Assembly (NCBI GenBank): GCA_002344785.1
Contig: DDUL01000035.1
Location: 71,297-135,296, forward strand
Reading direction: 5' to 3'
Length of the DNA stretch: 64,000 nt
From: Bdellovibrionaceae bacterium UBA2339
GTDB taxonomy: Bacteria > Bdellovibrionota > Bdellovibrionia > Bdellovibrionales > JAMPXM01
Made by a program: the position numbers and the translations under genes. Below the pieces are notes generated by a model. The model worked only from the letters and a program-made list of their open reading frames with translations, did not search any database and was not told the DNA's origin. This document shows positions 1-6,884 of this stretch, piece by piece; positions within the stretch are counted from its first letter, which is position 1, and each line of letters opens with the position of its first letter.

Positions 1-591
1 TTCTTAGTCTTAGGCTTGGCAGCCTTCAGTGCGATCTGGGCCCATGCCGAACCCAAAGCCGGCTCCTACTTTCTTGGCACCTCGGCCTTTATGTTGGCCA
101 ATCTAGATCGTGAGACCACCGAGCCTCCGCGCTTTGCGCAACTCAACCTCGGCTATTATCTCACCTCACGCGACTCGATTTCCCTGGAGTTGATCACCTG
201 GCGCTACTACGCACCTCACGGCGCACTTTGGGATGCAACCACAGCCGCTGATAAATTCCCAGGTCATGTCACAAGCCACGGGGCAGGCCTGGCCTATCAG
301 CGATTTCTTGGAAGCTCATCCAACTTCTATCTCGCTCTCCATGCGACTTGGTTTCGCCAAGAATACCGAAACAACATCAAAGAACTGAGCGAGTGGGGCC
401 AGCAGCTCTTTGTCACATTGCGAGCGGGCTATCGAATCGAAGTGGCCTCGGGCCGTCTCTTCATCGAGCCCTCCCTCGCTGTCACACATTGGCCGATCGA
501 GTCGGGCATGCCTGCTGACTTCCAGGCCCAAGAGGACAAGTGGCGGAAGTTCCAAGTCGAGCCCGGCGCTCACCTCGGCTTCACTTTCTAG
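1..591 (+). CDS. outer-membrane-like exported protein, 5' end outside window
   Basis: The reading frame is open from base 1, so the gene starts upstream of the window. The first visible residues (FLVLGLAAFSAIWAHA) look like the end of a signal peptide with an AHA cleavage site. The mature part has alternating aromatic and polar residues, frequent glycine, and ends in Gly-Phe-Thr-Phe. A C-terminal phenylalanine is typical of beta-barrel outer-membrane proteins. I do not recognise the family. The next gene follows on the same strand after about 55 bases. Confidence 0.8.
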   Translation, partial: FLVLGLAAFSAIWAHAEPKAGSYFLGTSAFMLANLDRETTEPPRFAQLNLGYYLTSRDSISLELITWRYYAPHGALWDATTAADKFPGHVTSHGAGLAYQRFLGSSSNFYLALHATWFRQEYRNNIKELSEWGQQLFVTLRAGYRIEVASGRLFIEPSLAVTHWPIESGMPADFQAQEDKWRKFQVEPGAHLGFTF

Positions 592-645
592 TCGAAGAGT
601 TGGCTCAACTTGACCTCGTTCACAAATGCATCTTGGATCATTGTC

Positions 646-1323
646 ATGATCCAAAGACTCATCTTTCTTCGCCTAGCATTTTTCGCTTCACTTACCCTGG
701 CCATTCTCCTGTCTCCGTTGGTTCAAGCCGAAGTCAGCAACAAGAATAGCTGCAGCTTTGTGCTCAATTGCCAGCATGAGGGCCGCAGCTTTGATCTCGC
801 CTTTCATTCGGAATCGGGCGACTGCCCTGAAGATGATATGTCCATCCGCTTCATCGAACCAAGCGCACGAGTGAACAAGACTCTGGCGCTGCCAAAAGAT
901 TGGTACATCTTCACTTCACACATCTCCAAAACTCAGAGCTCACTTTGCAAACTCTCAAGCTCGGCCATCGAGACAACAGCTTACGCCGCCGACAAAAATC
1001 ACATCATGTTGTTTCTGAAGTCTTCGGGGCGACCGGGCTATGATCGCATTCATGTCGCACTTCTCAACAGCAAGTCCGGCGAGCTCGTTGACTTCAAAAC
1101 TCTTGGACAAAGCAAGAATCAATACGTCGCCGTGCTCAAGGGAAAGATGGGATACGACTTGCGCATCATTCGCGATTCGATCTCGTTTCATCAAGCGGTC
1201 ACTTGTGACTGCGACGCTCCCTTTGTTGATGACTGGATGCAGATCTACGTACGCAAAGGAAAGCTCGTGACCAGTTGGTCGAATGCTTCGCAAACTTCGC
1301 GTCCCCGATCCAGCTCTCAATAG
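646..1323 (+). CDS. exported protein of unknown function
   Basis: 225 residues. I start at ATG 646 because it opens directly on a Sec signal peptide (MIQRLIFLRLAFFASLTLAI, then LLSPLVQAE); an upstream in-frame TTG at 610 would add 12 polar residues. The mature protein has several cysteines (in SCSFVLNC, DCPEDD, SLCKL, TCDCDAPF), which suggests disulfides in an envelope location. The C-terminus is basic and serine-rich. Family not recognised. Confidence 0.8.
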   Translation: MIQRLIFLRLAFFASLTLAILLSPLVQAEVSNKNSCSFVLNCQHEGRSFDLAFHSESGDCPEDDMSIRFIEPSARVNKTLALPKDWYIFTSHISKTQSSLCKLSSSAIETTAYAADKNHIMLFLKSSGRPGYDRIHVALLNSKSGELVDFKTLGQSKNQYVAVLKGKMGYDLRIIRDSISFHQAVTCDCDAPFVDDWMQIYVRKGKLVTSWSNASQTSRPRSSSQ

Positions 1324-1425
1324 GCCGACGATGCTCCTGCATGAGAGTTCAGCTAACGAACTTCAGTATGCTCGGAGATTCAACGTTGAGTCCGTCTCCT
1401 TCATGGGTGGGCGAGGAGCCTCGCT

Positions 1426-1731
1426 TCATCGAGAGGACTTTCTCGGCACCAATGAAATGTGAAGCTCGCAACCCACGGCGATCGCGGCCTTGGTCAGCGT
1501 TTCAAGTGAAGATGATGTGTAATCTTCATCAAAGACTCGCGTCGTCGTCGTAGGACTGCCTAGAGCTTTACGAACTTGATTCTTGTTGATCTTGCCAAGC
1601 AGCATTTGTTTTTCAAGCTGATGAACAAAGCTTCGCTTTGAGGCACGAGCGAACACCTCGGACTCGAGGCCTTCGGCCTCAAGAAAGTCTTTGAAGCTTG
1701 AGCCGCTATGTCGATTAGCCTTTCTTTTCAC
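1426..1731 (-). CDS. HigA-like antitoxin (XRE-type, probable)
   Basis: 101 residues, helical, charged N-terminus and a C-terminal half (QVRKALGSPTTTTRVF then LETLTKAAIAVGCEL) resembling the helix-turn-helix of XRE/HigA antitoxins that partner Gp49-type toxins. I chose GTG 1731 because AGGGAG lies a few bases upstream; the open frame continues to a GTG at 1767 without a comparable site. It overlaps the end of the upstream toxin gene by 17 bases, which implies translational coupling. Such antitoxins neutralise the toxin and usually repress their own operon. The assignment rests on gene order, size and partner more than on a strong motif. Confidence 0.75.
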   Translation of the reverse strand: MKRKANRHSGSSFKDFLEAEGLESEVFARASKRSFVHQLEKQMLLGKINKNQVRKALGSPTTTTRVFDEDYTSSSLETLTKAAIAVGCELHISLVPRKSSR

Positions 1732-2152
1732 GTCTGTCTCCCTTTTGAGTTGGACGTCGACTTTCACGCTCAGCGCGAATCCAGAGCTTCATCCGCTGCC
1801 AGCCCAGATCGAGATCGGACTTTCGCGCCTTCCGACTCGTCTTTCTAAAAAAGTGAACCAAAATCATTTGCGATCCGAAGACGAAGAACAAAGTTCGATA
1901 TGCCACGTGGCCGACCTTATGTCGGACCTCGTAGAGCGTCTCTTCAAATTCCCCGCGACCAGTTCTCAGACGATCGACATAGGGCCGATCCACACGCCAG
2001 TTCAGCTCGACAAAACGAATGTCCTCACCGACGACAGTCTTTGTTGGCCGCCCGAGTTCGAGTAAGGACTCCTTAACCGGCTCGAGTCCCGACTCGGACG
2101 CGTAGAAGATTGCATGAATACGCTTCGTAGGGGCTGATGCATGGTTCGGCAT
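1715..2152 (-). CDS. HigB/Gp49-like RelE-superfamily toxin
   Basis: 145 residues. The C-terminal half (RPYVDRLRTG, then LYEVRHKVGHVAYRTLFFVF, then ILVHFFRKTSRKARKSDLDL) follows the phage-derived Gp49/HigB pattern: a basic, aromatic-rich core and a K-T-x-K-x-P-like tail. Known members are ribosome-dependent mRNA interferases. Start is ATG 2152, preceded by GGGAGA. An in-frame start at 2218 would place the palindrome at 2168-2183 inside the coding region and is less likely. Toxin-first order is typical of higBA. The N-terminal ~35 residues are longer than in compact HigB proteins. Confidence 0.8.
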   Translation of the reverse strand: MPNHASAPTKRIHAIFYASESGLEPVKESLLELGRPTKTVVGEDIRFVELNWRVDRPYVDRLRTGRGEFEETLYEVRHKVGHVAYRTLFFVFGSQMILVHFFRKTSRKARKSDLDLGWQRMKLWIRAERESRRPTQKGDRREKKG

Positions 2153-2167
2153 CCCACTCTCCCGATA

Positions 2168-2183
2168 GTACACTTTAGAGTAC
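2168..2183. promoter_or_regulatory. palindromic operator candidate for the toxin-antitoxin operon
   Basis: The site reads GTAC-A-CT-TT-AG-A-GTAC, a symmetric 16-bp palindrome of form GTACnCTnnAGnGTAC. It sits 15 bases upstream of the toxin ATG and next to an AT-rich stretch. HigA antitoxins usually bind such palindromes to repress their own promoter. The palindrome is directly visible; its use by this antitoxin is inferred. Confidence 0.6.
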
Positions 2184-2603
2184 ATATTTTCAAGGGCCAA
2201 AATTGAGGACCCGTCCAAGTCTGGCAGACGTGTTCCTGGATCACTTCATGCTGAGCATGCATGCGGGGCGCGACTCACAGATTCAATGAGATGCAGGCCC
2301 CTCAGGCATATTTCTCCGCAACCCGGACTCAAAGGACCTCGCTCAAAACAGCCATGGTGCATGATTTGTTTGATTGCCATCGGGGCTCGCTGACCGCCCG
2401 AATGCGCGAAGGAATTGCCGTCGGACTCGACACCAATGGCCCAATTGAGATCACTTCCTTCATCCCTTTCAAGATCTCGGCCCAGCAGGCCAAAAGATCG
2501 AGACGGCTTTTAGCTCCGACGCGTCCTCATTGATATCCGACATTGAGTTTGTCGGCGTGAAACATCTCAGCTTAGCATGTCGACTTAACGAGGAGATTTC
2601 TGG
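2184..2603. other. intergenic region without a supported gene
   Basis: About 420 bases between the divergent toxin-antitoxin operon and the VOC gene. A 90-codon frame on the plus strand (2261-2533) has no clear ribosome-binding site and no family resemblance. CCGACA and TGTCGG near 2537-2556 could pair as a small hairpin. The region presumably carries promoters for both flanking units; no convincing -35/-10 pair was found. Confidence 0.5.
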
Positions 2604-3083
2604 ATGTCGAAGATTTATGCGTGCGTGTGGTCGAATGATCGAGCCGAAGAGATGGCGAAGTTCTACAAGTCGATCTTCAAAGGCACGAAGATTGGCAAGA
2701 CCGCTTACTGGGGCCCCAATCCAATGGGCGTCAAAGAAGGTTCGGTTCTCACCATGCACCTGACTTTGCTCGGCCAGAAGATCATGTTGCTCAACGGCTT
2801 CACGGAAATGCCATTCAATGATTCGATCTCTTTCGTTGTTCCCTGCAAAACGCAGCGTGAAATCGACACCTATTGGAAGAATCTCATCGCAGGGGGCGGC
2901 AAACCTGTGCAGTGCGGATGGCTCATCGATCGATTTGGTGTGCGCTGGCAAGTGGCTCCGGCTGACTTTGATAAGTGGAACACAAGTCGGAACCTAAAGA
3001 AGAAGCAGGCCGTGATGGAAGCGATGTGGAAGATGGTGAAGTTGGATCTTAAAACTTTGAAGCAAGCTTACGAGCGCGCCTGA
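2604..3083 (+). CDS. VOC-family protein (PhnB / 3-demethylubiquinone-methyltransferase-like fold)
   Basis: 159 residues with the pattern of the PhnB-like branch of the vicinal-oxygen-chelate superfamily: start MSKIYACVWSNDRAEEMAKF, then hydrophobic strands ending in FVVPCKTQREIDTYW and GWLIDRFGVRWQVAP. The D-x-x-G-V-x-W-Q signature near residue 115 is characteristic. Members of this branch often lack known enzymatic activity, so no substrate is proposed. GAGGAG precedes the ATG. It appears to be a single-gene unit. Confidence 0.85.
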   Translation: MSKIYACVWSNDRAEEMAKFYKSIFKGTKIGKTAYWGPNPMGVKEGSVLTMHLTLLGQKIMLLNGFTEMPFNDSISFVVPCKTQREIDTYWKNLIAGGGKPVQCGWLIDRFGVRWQVAPADFDKWNTSRNLKKKQAVMEAMWKMVKLDLKTLKQAYERA

Positions 3084-3108
3084 AGATCAAAACAACTCTC
3101 CGAGCGGA

Positions 3109-3177
3109 TCAGTGACCACCGAAGACCATGCCGATGACGGCCATGATCTCGTCGGCAAAACCGAAGGCAAGAGCCAT
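3109..3177 (-). CDS. possible 22-residue hydrophobic peptide (or gene remnant)
   Basis: On the minus strand ATG 3177 opens a 22-codon frame ending at TGA 3111-3109: MALAFGFADEIM then AVIGMVFGGH. The codons are of the GC-ending type used by neighbouring genes and the product is hydrophobic, like a small membrane peptide. The frame stays open for 17 more codons upstream with no standard start, so it could instead be the tail of a decayed gene. There is no strong ribosome-binding site. Confidence 0.2.
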   Translation of the reverse strand: MALAFGFADEIMAVIGMVFGGH

Positions 3178-3258
3178 GTTAGTCTCAAGTCCGAGTTTAG
3201 GCGCAAGGCTTGGAGCCCCGTCAGACTCTAAATTGAGCGCGAGAGTCCGTGATTCGCG

Positions 3259-3302
3259 TGACTCCTCGGCATCTCATCCTCGACAAGTCAGAAAAGGAGT
3301 CA
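3259..3302 (+). promoter_or_regulatory. inverted repeat masking the ribosome-binding site
   Basis: TGACTCCT (3259-3266) and AGGAGTCA (3295-3302) are perfect 8-base complements with a 28-base loop. The right arm contains the AGGAG ribosome-binding site of the gene starting at 3307. Pairing in the mRNA would block initiation. This could be a thermosensor, a ligand or protein-controlled switch, or coincidence; no trigger is visible. Confidence 0.45.
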
Positions 3303-3306
3303 GCAC

Positions 3307-3534
3307 ATGCCGCGTGAATCTTTAGACGGAAGCCTTGTCATGGAGAAATTGGCCGAACTTGGGCAAGTCGATGAGTTTCTGGATGCGATCGACGCCGATG
3401 ATTTGACTCTCGCGAGGTCCATACTGACCCGCATGGCGCGACACTTCAATTCAAACGCCAAGGAGACCGAAATCACTGAACAAGATCTCGACGACATCAT
3501 GATGCAGATTCGAGAAGCTTCGGATCTTGGTTGA
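3307..3534 (+). CDS. small acidic protein of unknown function
   Basis: 75 residues, acidic and predicted helical (for example EKLAELGQVDEFLDAIDADD and TEQDLDDIMMQIREA). It has no signal peptide or membrane segment, so it is probably cytoplasmic. AGGAG lies ideally before ATG 3307 but also inside an inverted repeat (3259-3302). Family not recognised. It could be a small regulator or adaptor, but nothing in the sequence says what it binds. Confidence 0.75.
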   Translation: MPRESLDGSLVMEKLAELGQVDEFLDAIDADDLTLARSILTRMARHFNSNAKETEITEQDLDDIMMQIREASDLG

Positions 3535-3568
3535 ACTCTTTGGTCTCATGGCACCCCACAAACAAAAA

Positions 3569-3594
3569 AGCGAGAGCCCGGAAAGGCTCTCGCT
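3569..3594 (-). terminator. Rho-independent terminator of the exported-protein gene
   Basis: AGCGAGAGCC (3569-3578) pairs perfectly with GGCTCTCGCT (3585-3594) around a 6-base loop. An A-rich run lies just left of the stem, which becomes the U-tract for transcripts on the minus strand. It would terminate the gene 3625-4152 and, by its stem, might also serve the convergent plus-strand gene. Confidence 0.85.
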
Positions 3595-3624
3595 CTGCAT
3601 TCGACACAAGACACGCGCATCGAC

Positions 3625-4152
3625 TTAGTCGGCATCAACCTCGGCGGAAGGTGCCAAGTCCGTCGCCGTGATCGGCTGCGGAAGGCGCACTGCGATCACG
3701 CCCGCGAACGGCGGATAGTCGGCGCCATCCGGCGAGCCGATGAAGTACATCGCCTGAATCGAGATCACCAAATCCGAGCCTTCGACTTCGACATTGAACA
3801 CGCTGTCGTATTCATCATTGTGAATGGAATCGACCTCGCCCTTCAGCAGATTGCCTTCCATGTAGTAGTAGCCCGAGTTCGCACCACAAAGATAAAGCGC
3901 TCCGGCCTCGCCCGTCTGCGGATCCCAATCCACGGCACCTACAACTTGATCGTCGTCGTTCACCACATCCAGTTTGTTCTCCGGCGAAATCTCCTGAGCG
4001 ATTCGCTCGCTGGCGTACGCATCGCTGGTGCACAAGTCGATGGCCTCAAGTTCTGTGCTGCCTTCGACCTCCGCCCCCGCGCCCCAAGCCACGCCGCTGA
4101 TCGAAACCAACAACGCCAATGCAATACCCCCAACCCCTAACGTCTTCTTCAT
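3625..4152 (-). CDS. exported acidic protein of unknown function
   Basis: 175 residues with a Sec signal peptide (MKKTLGVGGIALALLVSISG then VAWGAGA). The mature protein is very acidic (few Lys/Arg, many Asp/Glu) with two cysteines (IDLCTSDAY and ALYLCGANSG) that could form a disulfide. Aromatic, beta-rich segments such as SGYYYMEGNLL follow. AAGGAG precedes the ATG. It has its own terminator and a palindrome just upstream, so it is probably a single regulated gene. Family not recognised. Confidence 0.85.
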   Translation of the reverse strand: MKKTLGVGGIALALLVSISGVAWGAGAEVEGSTELEAIDLCTSDAYASERIAQEISPENKLDVVNDDDQVVGAVDWDPQTGEAGALYLCGANSGYYYMEGNLLKGEVDSIHNDEYDSVFNVEVEGSDLVISIQAMYFIGSPDGADYPPFAGVIAVRLPQPITATDLAPSAEVDAD

Positions 4153-4453
4153 ACAAATCTCCTTGCGCCAATTCCAATTGGCCTAAAGGCGAAACCCCCA
4201 TTGAATCAAAGCAGCTCTGTTTCCTCCCGCCTTTGCTCAGGAGCAATTCGTAATCAGTGCGGACGACGGACTTGCATTCCTTCCCCTGCGGCCTCGCCCT
4301 CCCCGCGCTCAGGCGTGGAAATTTCTCCTGCTCCGCCTTGAGATTCGATGAGTTATCCACGCATTCGAGCGAGCGAGGCTTGCGGAATCCCGCACTTCCA
4401 GTCTAGACCGAGGTTTCGGGGCCGAGGTTCTCGTCAAAATGTTGGGGGATTCC
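4153..4453. other. divergent intergenic region
   Basis: About 300 bases between two divergent exported-protein genes. Apart from the palindrome at 4167-4182, I see no RNA gene, repeat or coding frame. It should carry both promoters, but no strong consensus pair is evident. Confidence 0.5.
4167..4182. promoter_or_regulatory. 16-bp palindrome upstream of the exported-protein gene
   Basis: GCCAATT-CC-AATTGGC has perfect 7-base arms around two bases. It ends immediately before the AAGGAG ribosome-binding site of the minus-strand gene starting at 4152. It is an operator candidate or a 5' hairpin. The symmetry is directly visible; function is inferred. Confidence 0.4.
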
Positions 4454-4945
4454 ATGCCGCAGTTTCTTTGGATTCTGAGCGCTCTCACGCTGGGCTTCGG
4501 CACAGCTCCATCGGCTTTCGCCAACGTCATCACGACCACTTGGACGATCAGCGATCTGAGTGGCCAGCCCCATCCCCTCAAGTCGAGCCCCGGCCAGATC
4601 AATGCTTTGCAACTCATCGATGACGCCAACATCGTCGGCGATGAGCGCTTGATTTGGTGGGCCGCCGGCGAAGCCAAAGAGTTGCGCGAGGTCGAAGTCG
4701 CCCCGGATTCTTATTCGGCGAGCGATCTCGAACGCAATCCCCAAGGCACACCGATTCGCGATTTAGGCTGGAGCCTCAACCTTGGCCAGGCCTTTCAAAG
4801 CACGCTTGAACTTTTGCAGCACGAGGCTTTCGCACAAAGTTTTGTTGCGGCCGACTTGCAGTGCCCCGCAACGGCGACGGCTTACTTGATCTTGACGGAC
4901 AATTTGTCGGGAAAGATGTACGGCTACTGCCTCACGCCTCAGTGA
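4454..4945 (+). CDS. exported protein of unknown function
   Basis: 163 residues. ATG 4454 is preferred over ATG 4439 because a G-rich site (GGGGGAT) precedes it and the product starts with a signal peptide (MPQFLWILSALTLGFG then TAPSAFA). The mature part starts NVITTTWTISDLSG and has two cysteines near the C-terminus (DLQCPAT and YGYCLTP). Family not recognised. Its stop lies 3 bases from the end of the convergent phosphodiesterase gene. Confidence 0.75.
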   Translation: MPQFLWILSALTLGFGTAPSAFANVITTTWTISDLSGQPHPLKSSPGQINALQLIDDANIVGDERLIWWAAGEAKELREVEVAPDSYSASDLERNPQGTPIRDLGWSLNLGQAFQSTLELLQHEAFAQSFVAADLQCPATATAYLILTDNLSGKMYGYCLTPQ

Positions 4946-4948
4946 ATC

Positions 4949-6031
4949 TCAGTCGTCATCACGCACGGGTAGCTGTGCGACGAAGCGCACCGGATGATGA
5001 TCCGAGTAGTACATGCGAAAAATATTGTGAATGTAGGGCTCGCCGGGAAAGGCCGTCGGCAGTTTCCAAAACGGACGCATGAGCTCGATGAGATTGAGCA
5101 CGGTGAAGTTACCCACCACAGGGACCTCGGGAGTGAATCTCGGATTCACCATCACATGATCATAGGGCTTGGGGCCCGCCACATTCGTGTTGGTCATGAA
5201 TCGACTCTCCGTATTGAGCGACACAAATCCCGCTGGAGTTGCCTGCGCCAACTCGGGACCGCTCTCAATATTCATGTCACCTAAGATGATGAAGTCTCGC
5301 TCAGGACTCGACTTCGAAGCTTCATCAATCCACTCCGCGATTCCTTCAAGTTCTTGCTTGCGACGAAGAGCATCTTCGCGGCGGGCTCCGGGTCGAAGAT
5401 GTGTGGAGATCAACACAAAATCGAAGTTCTGATCGAGGCTACGAAATGCCGTCGCATAGGGGACTCGATCGAATTTCGCATTTCCGGCTCGCTGCGAAGA
5501 CAGATAGCCCTGCGGTAAATCCGCGGCAGGTGTCATGCGATCACGCCGATAGAAAGTGACCCACCACTCCGTCGCACTGCTATTAATGTGCAACACGGCC
5601 CCTGGTCCTGTGTCTTCTTCTGACAAAACGAAGTCGGCATAACCTTCGGCTTCCATCGCCAAGAAGAACTTGGTGGATTTCTCAGAACCGTTCATCAACT
5701 TATTCGAATCCGGGAATCGAGGCGGCTCGGCTGCTCCAAAATGCGGCGAGCCTTTGAGCAAGCGAAGATCCGGCGGAGCCACAAGCTCTTGCACCACCAC
5801 CGCATCACAATCGGCTTGTTTCAGCATACGCGCCAAAGCCTCATTGTCGCGAAGTGAAGAGTTGCCGAGAAATTGAATGTTGAACGAACAGATTTTCAGC
5901 TCACTGAGAGTATGGGGAGGCAGCGGCGGCGGAGTCCCCACACCTTCTTGCGACGGAGTCTGGCCCGGTCGGCTACAAGCCGACAAGACCAGCAAAGTGA
6001 CAATAAACGCTCCCCCTAGGGAAAATTTCAC
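4949..6031 (-). CDS. lipoprotein of the endonuclease/exonuclease/phosphatase (EEP) family
   Basis: 360 residues. GTG 6031 follows GAGGAG. The N-terminus is a lipoprotein signal with lipobox LSAC. The EEP metal-dependent phosphodiesterase motifs appear in order: SFNIQFLG (Asn), VVVQEL (metal-binding Glu), STHLRPG (catalytic His), LGDMNIE (Asp/Asn), YDHVMVN and the C-terminal SDHHPV (Asp-His pair). All key residues are present, so it is probably active outside the cytoplasm as a nuclease or phosphoesterase. The substrate cannot be read from sequence. In a predator an exported nuclease would fit nutrient acquisition, but that is speculative. Confidence 0.88.
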   Translation of the reverse strand: MKFSLGGAFIVTLLVLSACSRPGQTPSQEGVGTPPPLPPHTLSELKICSFNIQFLGNSSLRDNEALARMLKQADCDAVVVQELVAPPDLRLLKGSPHFGAAEPPRFPDSNKLMNGSEKSTKFFLAMEAEGYADFVLSEEDTGPGAVLHINSSATEWWVTFYRRDRMTPAADLPQGYLSSQRAGNAKFDRVPYATAFRSLDQNFDFVLISTHLRPGARREDALRRKQELEGIAEWIDEASKSSPERDFIILGDMNIESGPELAQATPAGFVSLNTESRFMTNTNVAGPKPYDHVMVNPRFTPEVPVVGNFTVLNLIELMRPFWKLPTAFPGEPYIHNIFRMYYSDHHPVRFVAQLPVRDDD

Positions 6032-6226
6032 TCAAACTCCTCAAATCATTTCGCGATCCACCTCAGTCCACCGCAATCGTGCAAACGATGCAGGATCCAT
6101 GCGCCACATTGAGCGGGTGCGCCCTCAACGCAAATTGGATCGCGATGTTCCAAGCTCGGAGCAGGGCCGAGTCGAGTTACACACGAAGAGTTTGCCCATT
6201 CCCGCACTCCAGGCGCAGGATAGGGA

Positions 6227-6865
6227 ATGCGAGCTCATCAGCCCAAACTCAATGCCTCACGATTGATCCCGTCACTTCTCACCGCACTGAGCGCCGCGAT
6301 TTTGCTATCAAGCTGCGCCGTCGGCCCACTTGTGAGCCACGAAACCGCACGCACCGTGGGAGACTCGAATCACGAGATCCTCGGCGGCTATGGCCAAGCG
6401 GGCTACGCGTTGAAGTGGAACTACGGCGTGAGTGAGAACTTCGATATCGGCTTGCATTGGGAAAGTCTCAGCATTGGCGTGCGCGCCAAGTACGCCTTCA
6501 TCAACAGCAAAGATTCGTGGTCATTGGCTGCGGCATTGGGGACAGGATCATCGGTTGGTGGCAGTCACACTTATCTGGATTTGATCACCAGCACGATGGC
6601 CGGCTCATGGGAACCCTACGGAACAGTTCGTCTCGTCAAGGTGAAGACCGACCCGCTGGAGTTCCGAAACAAAGACACCGGACAAGTCGCCTTCACAGTC
6701 AGCAGCGCCGAGTATGACTATGGTCAGGCCCTACTGGGAACTCGCTACTGGTTCAACGCTCACTGGCACCTCTCGCTGGAAGCCAGCTCACTCTTTGCGG
6801 TCAGTGACAGCGTGAAGTTTGGATCCAACGCGCTCATCGGCGCGGCGCTGGGATATCGATTCTAG
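6227..6865 (+). CDS. outer-membrane-like lipoprotein
   Basis: 212 residues. The N-terminus carries a lipoprotein-type signal ending LLSSCAVG. The mature part alternates glycine and aromatic residues (GYGQAGYALKWNYGVSENFD) and ends GAALGYRF, a typical outer-membrane beta-barrel C-terminus. A barrel with a lipidated N-terminus is unusual; the cysteine may simply lie inside an ordinary signal peptide. Family not recognised. Confidence 0.8.
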   Translation: MRAHQPKLNASRLIPSLLTALSAAILLSSCAVGPLVSHETARTVGDSNHEILGGYGQAGYALKWNYGVSENFDIGLHWESLSIGVRAKYAFINSKDSWSLAAALGTGSSVGGSHTYLDLITSTMAGSWEPYGTVRLVKVKTDPLEFRNKDTGQVAFTVSSAEYDYGQALLGTRYWFNAHWHLSLEASSLFAVSDSVKFGSNALIGAALGYRF

Positions 6866-6884
6866 GCATCTCATCCAAGAGAAT

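Noticed and set aside
2261..2533. Plus-strand 90-codon frame between the toxin-antitoxin pair and the VOC gene
   Set aside because: No ribosome-binding site, no signal peptide or domain, mixed composition; not listed as a gene.
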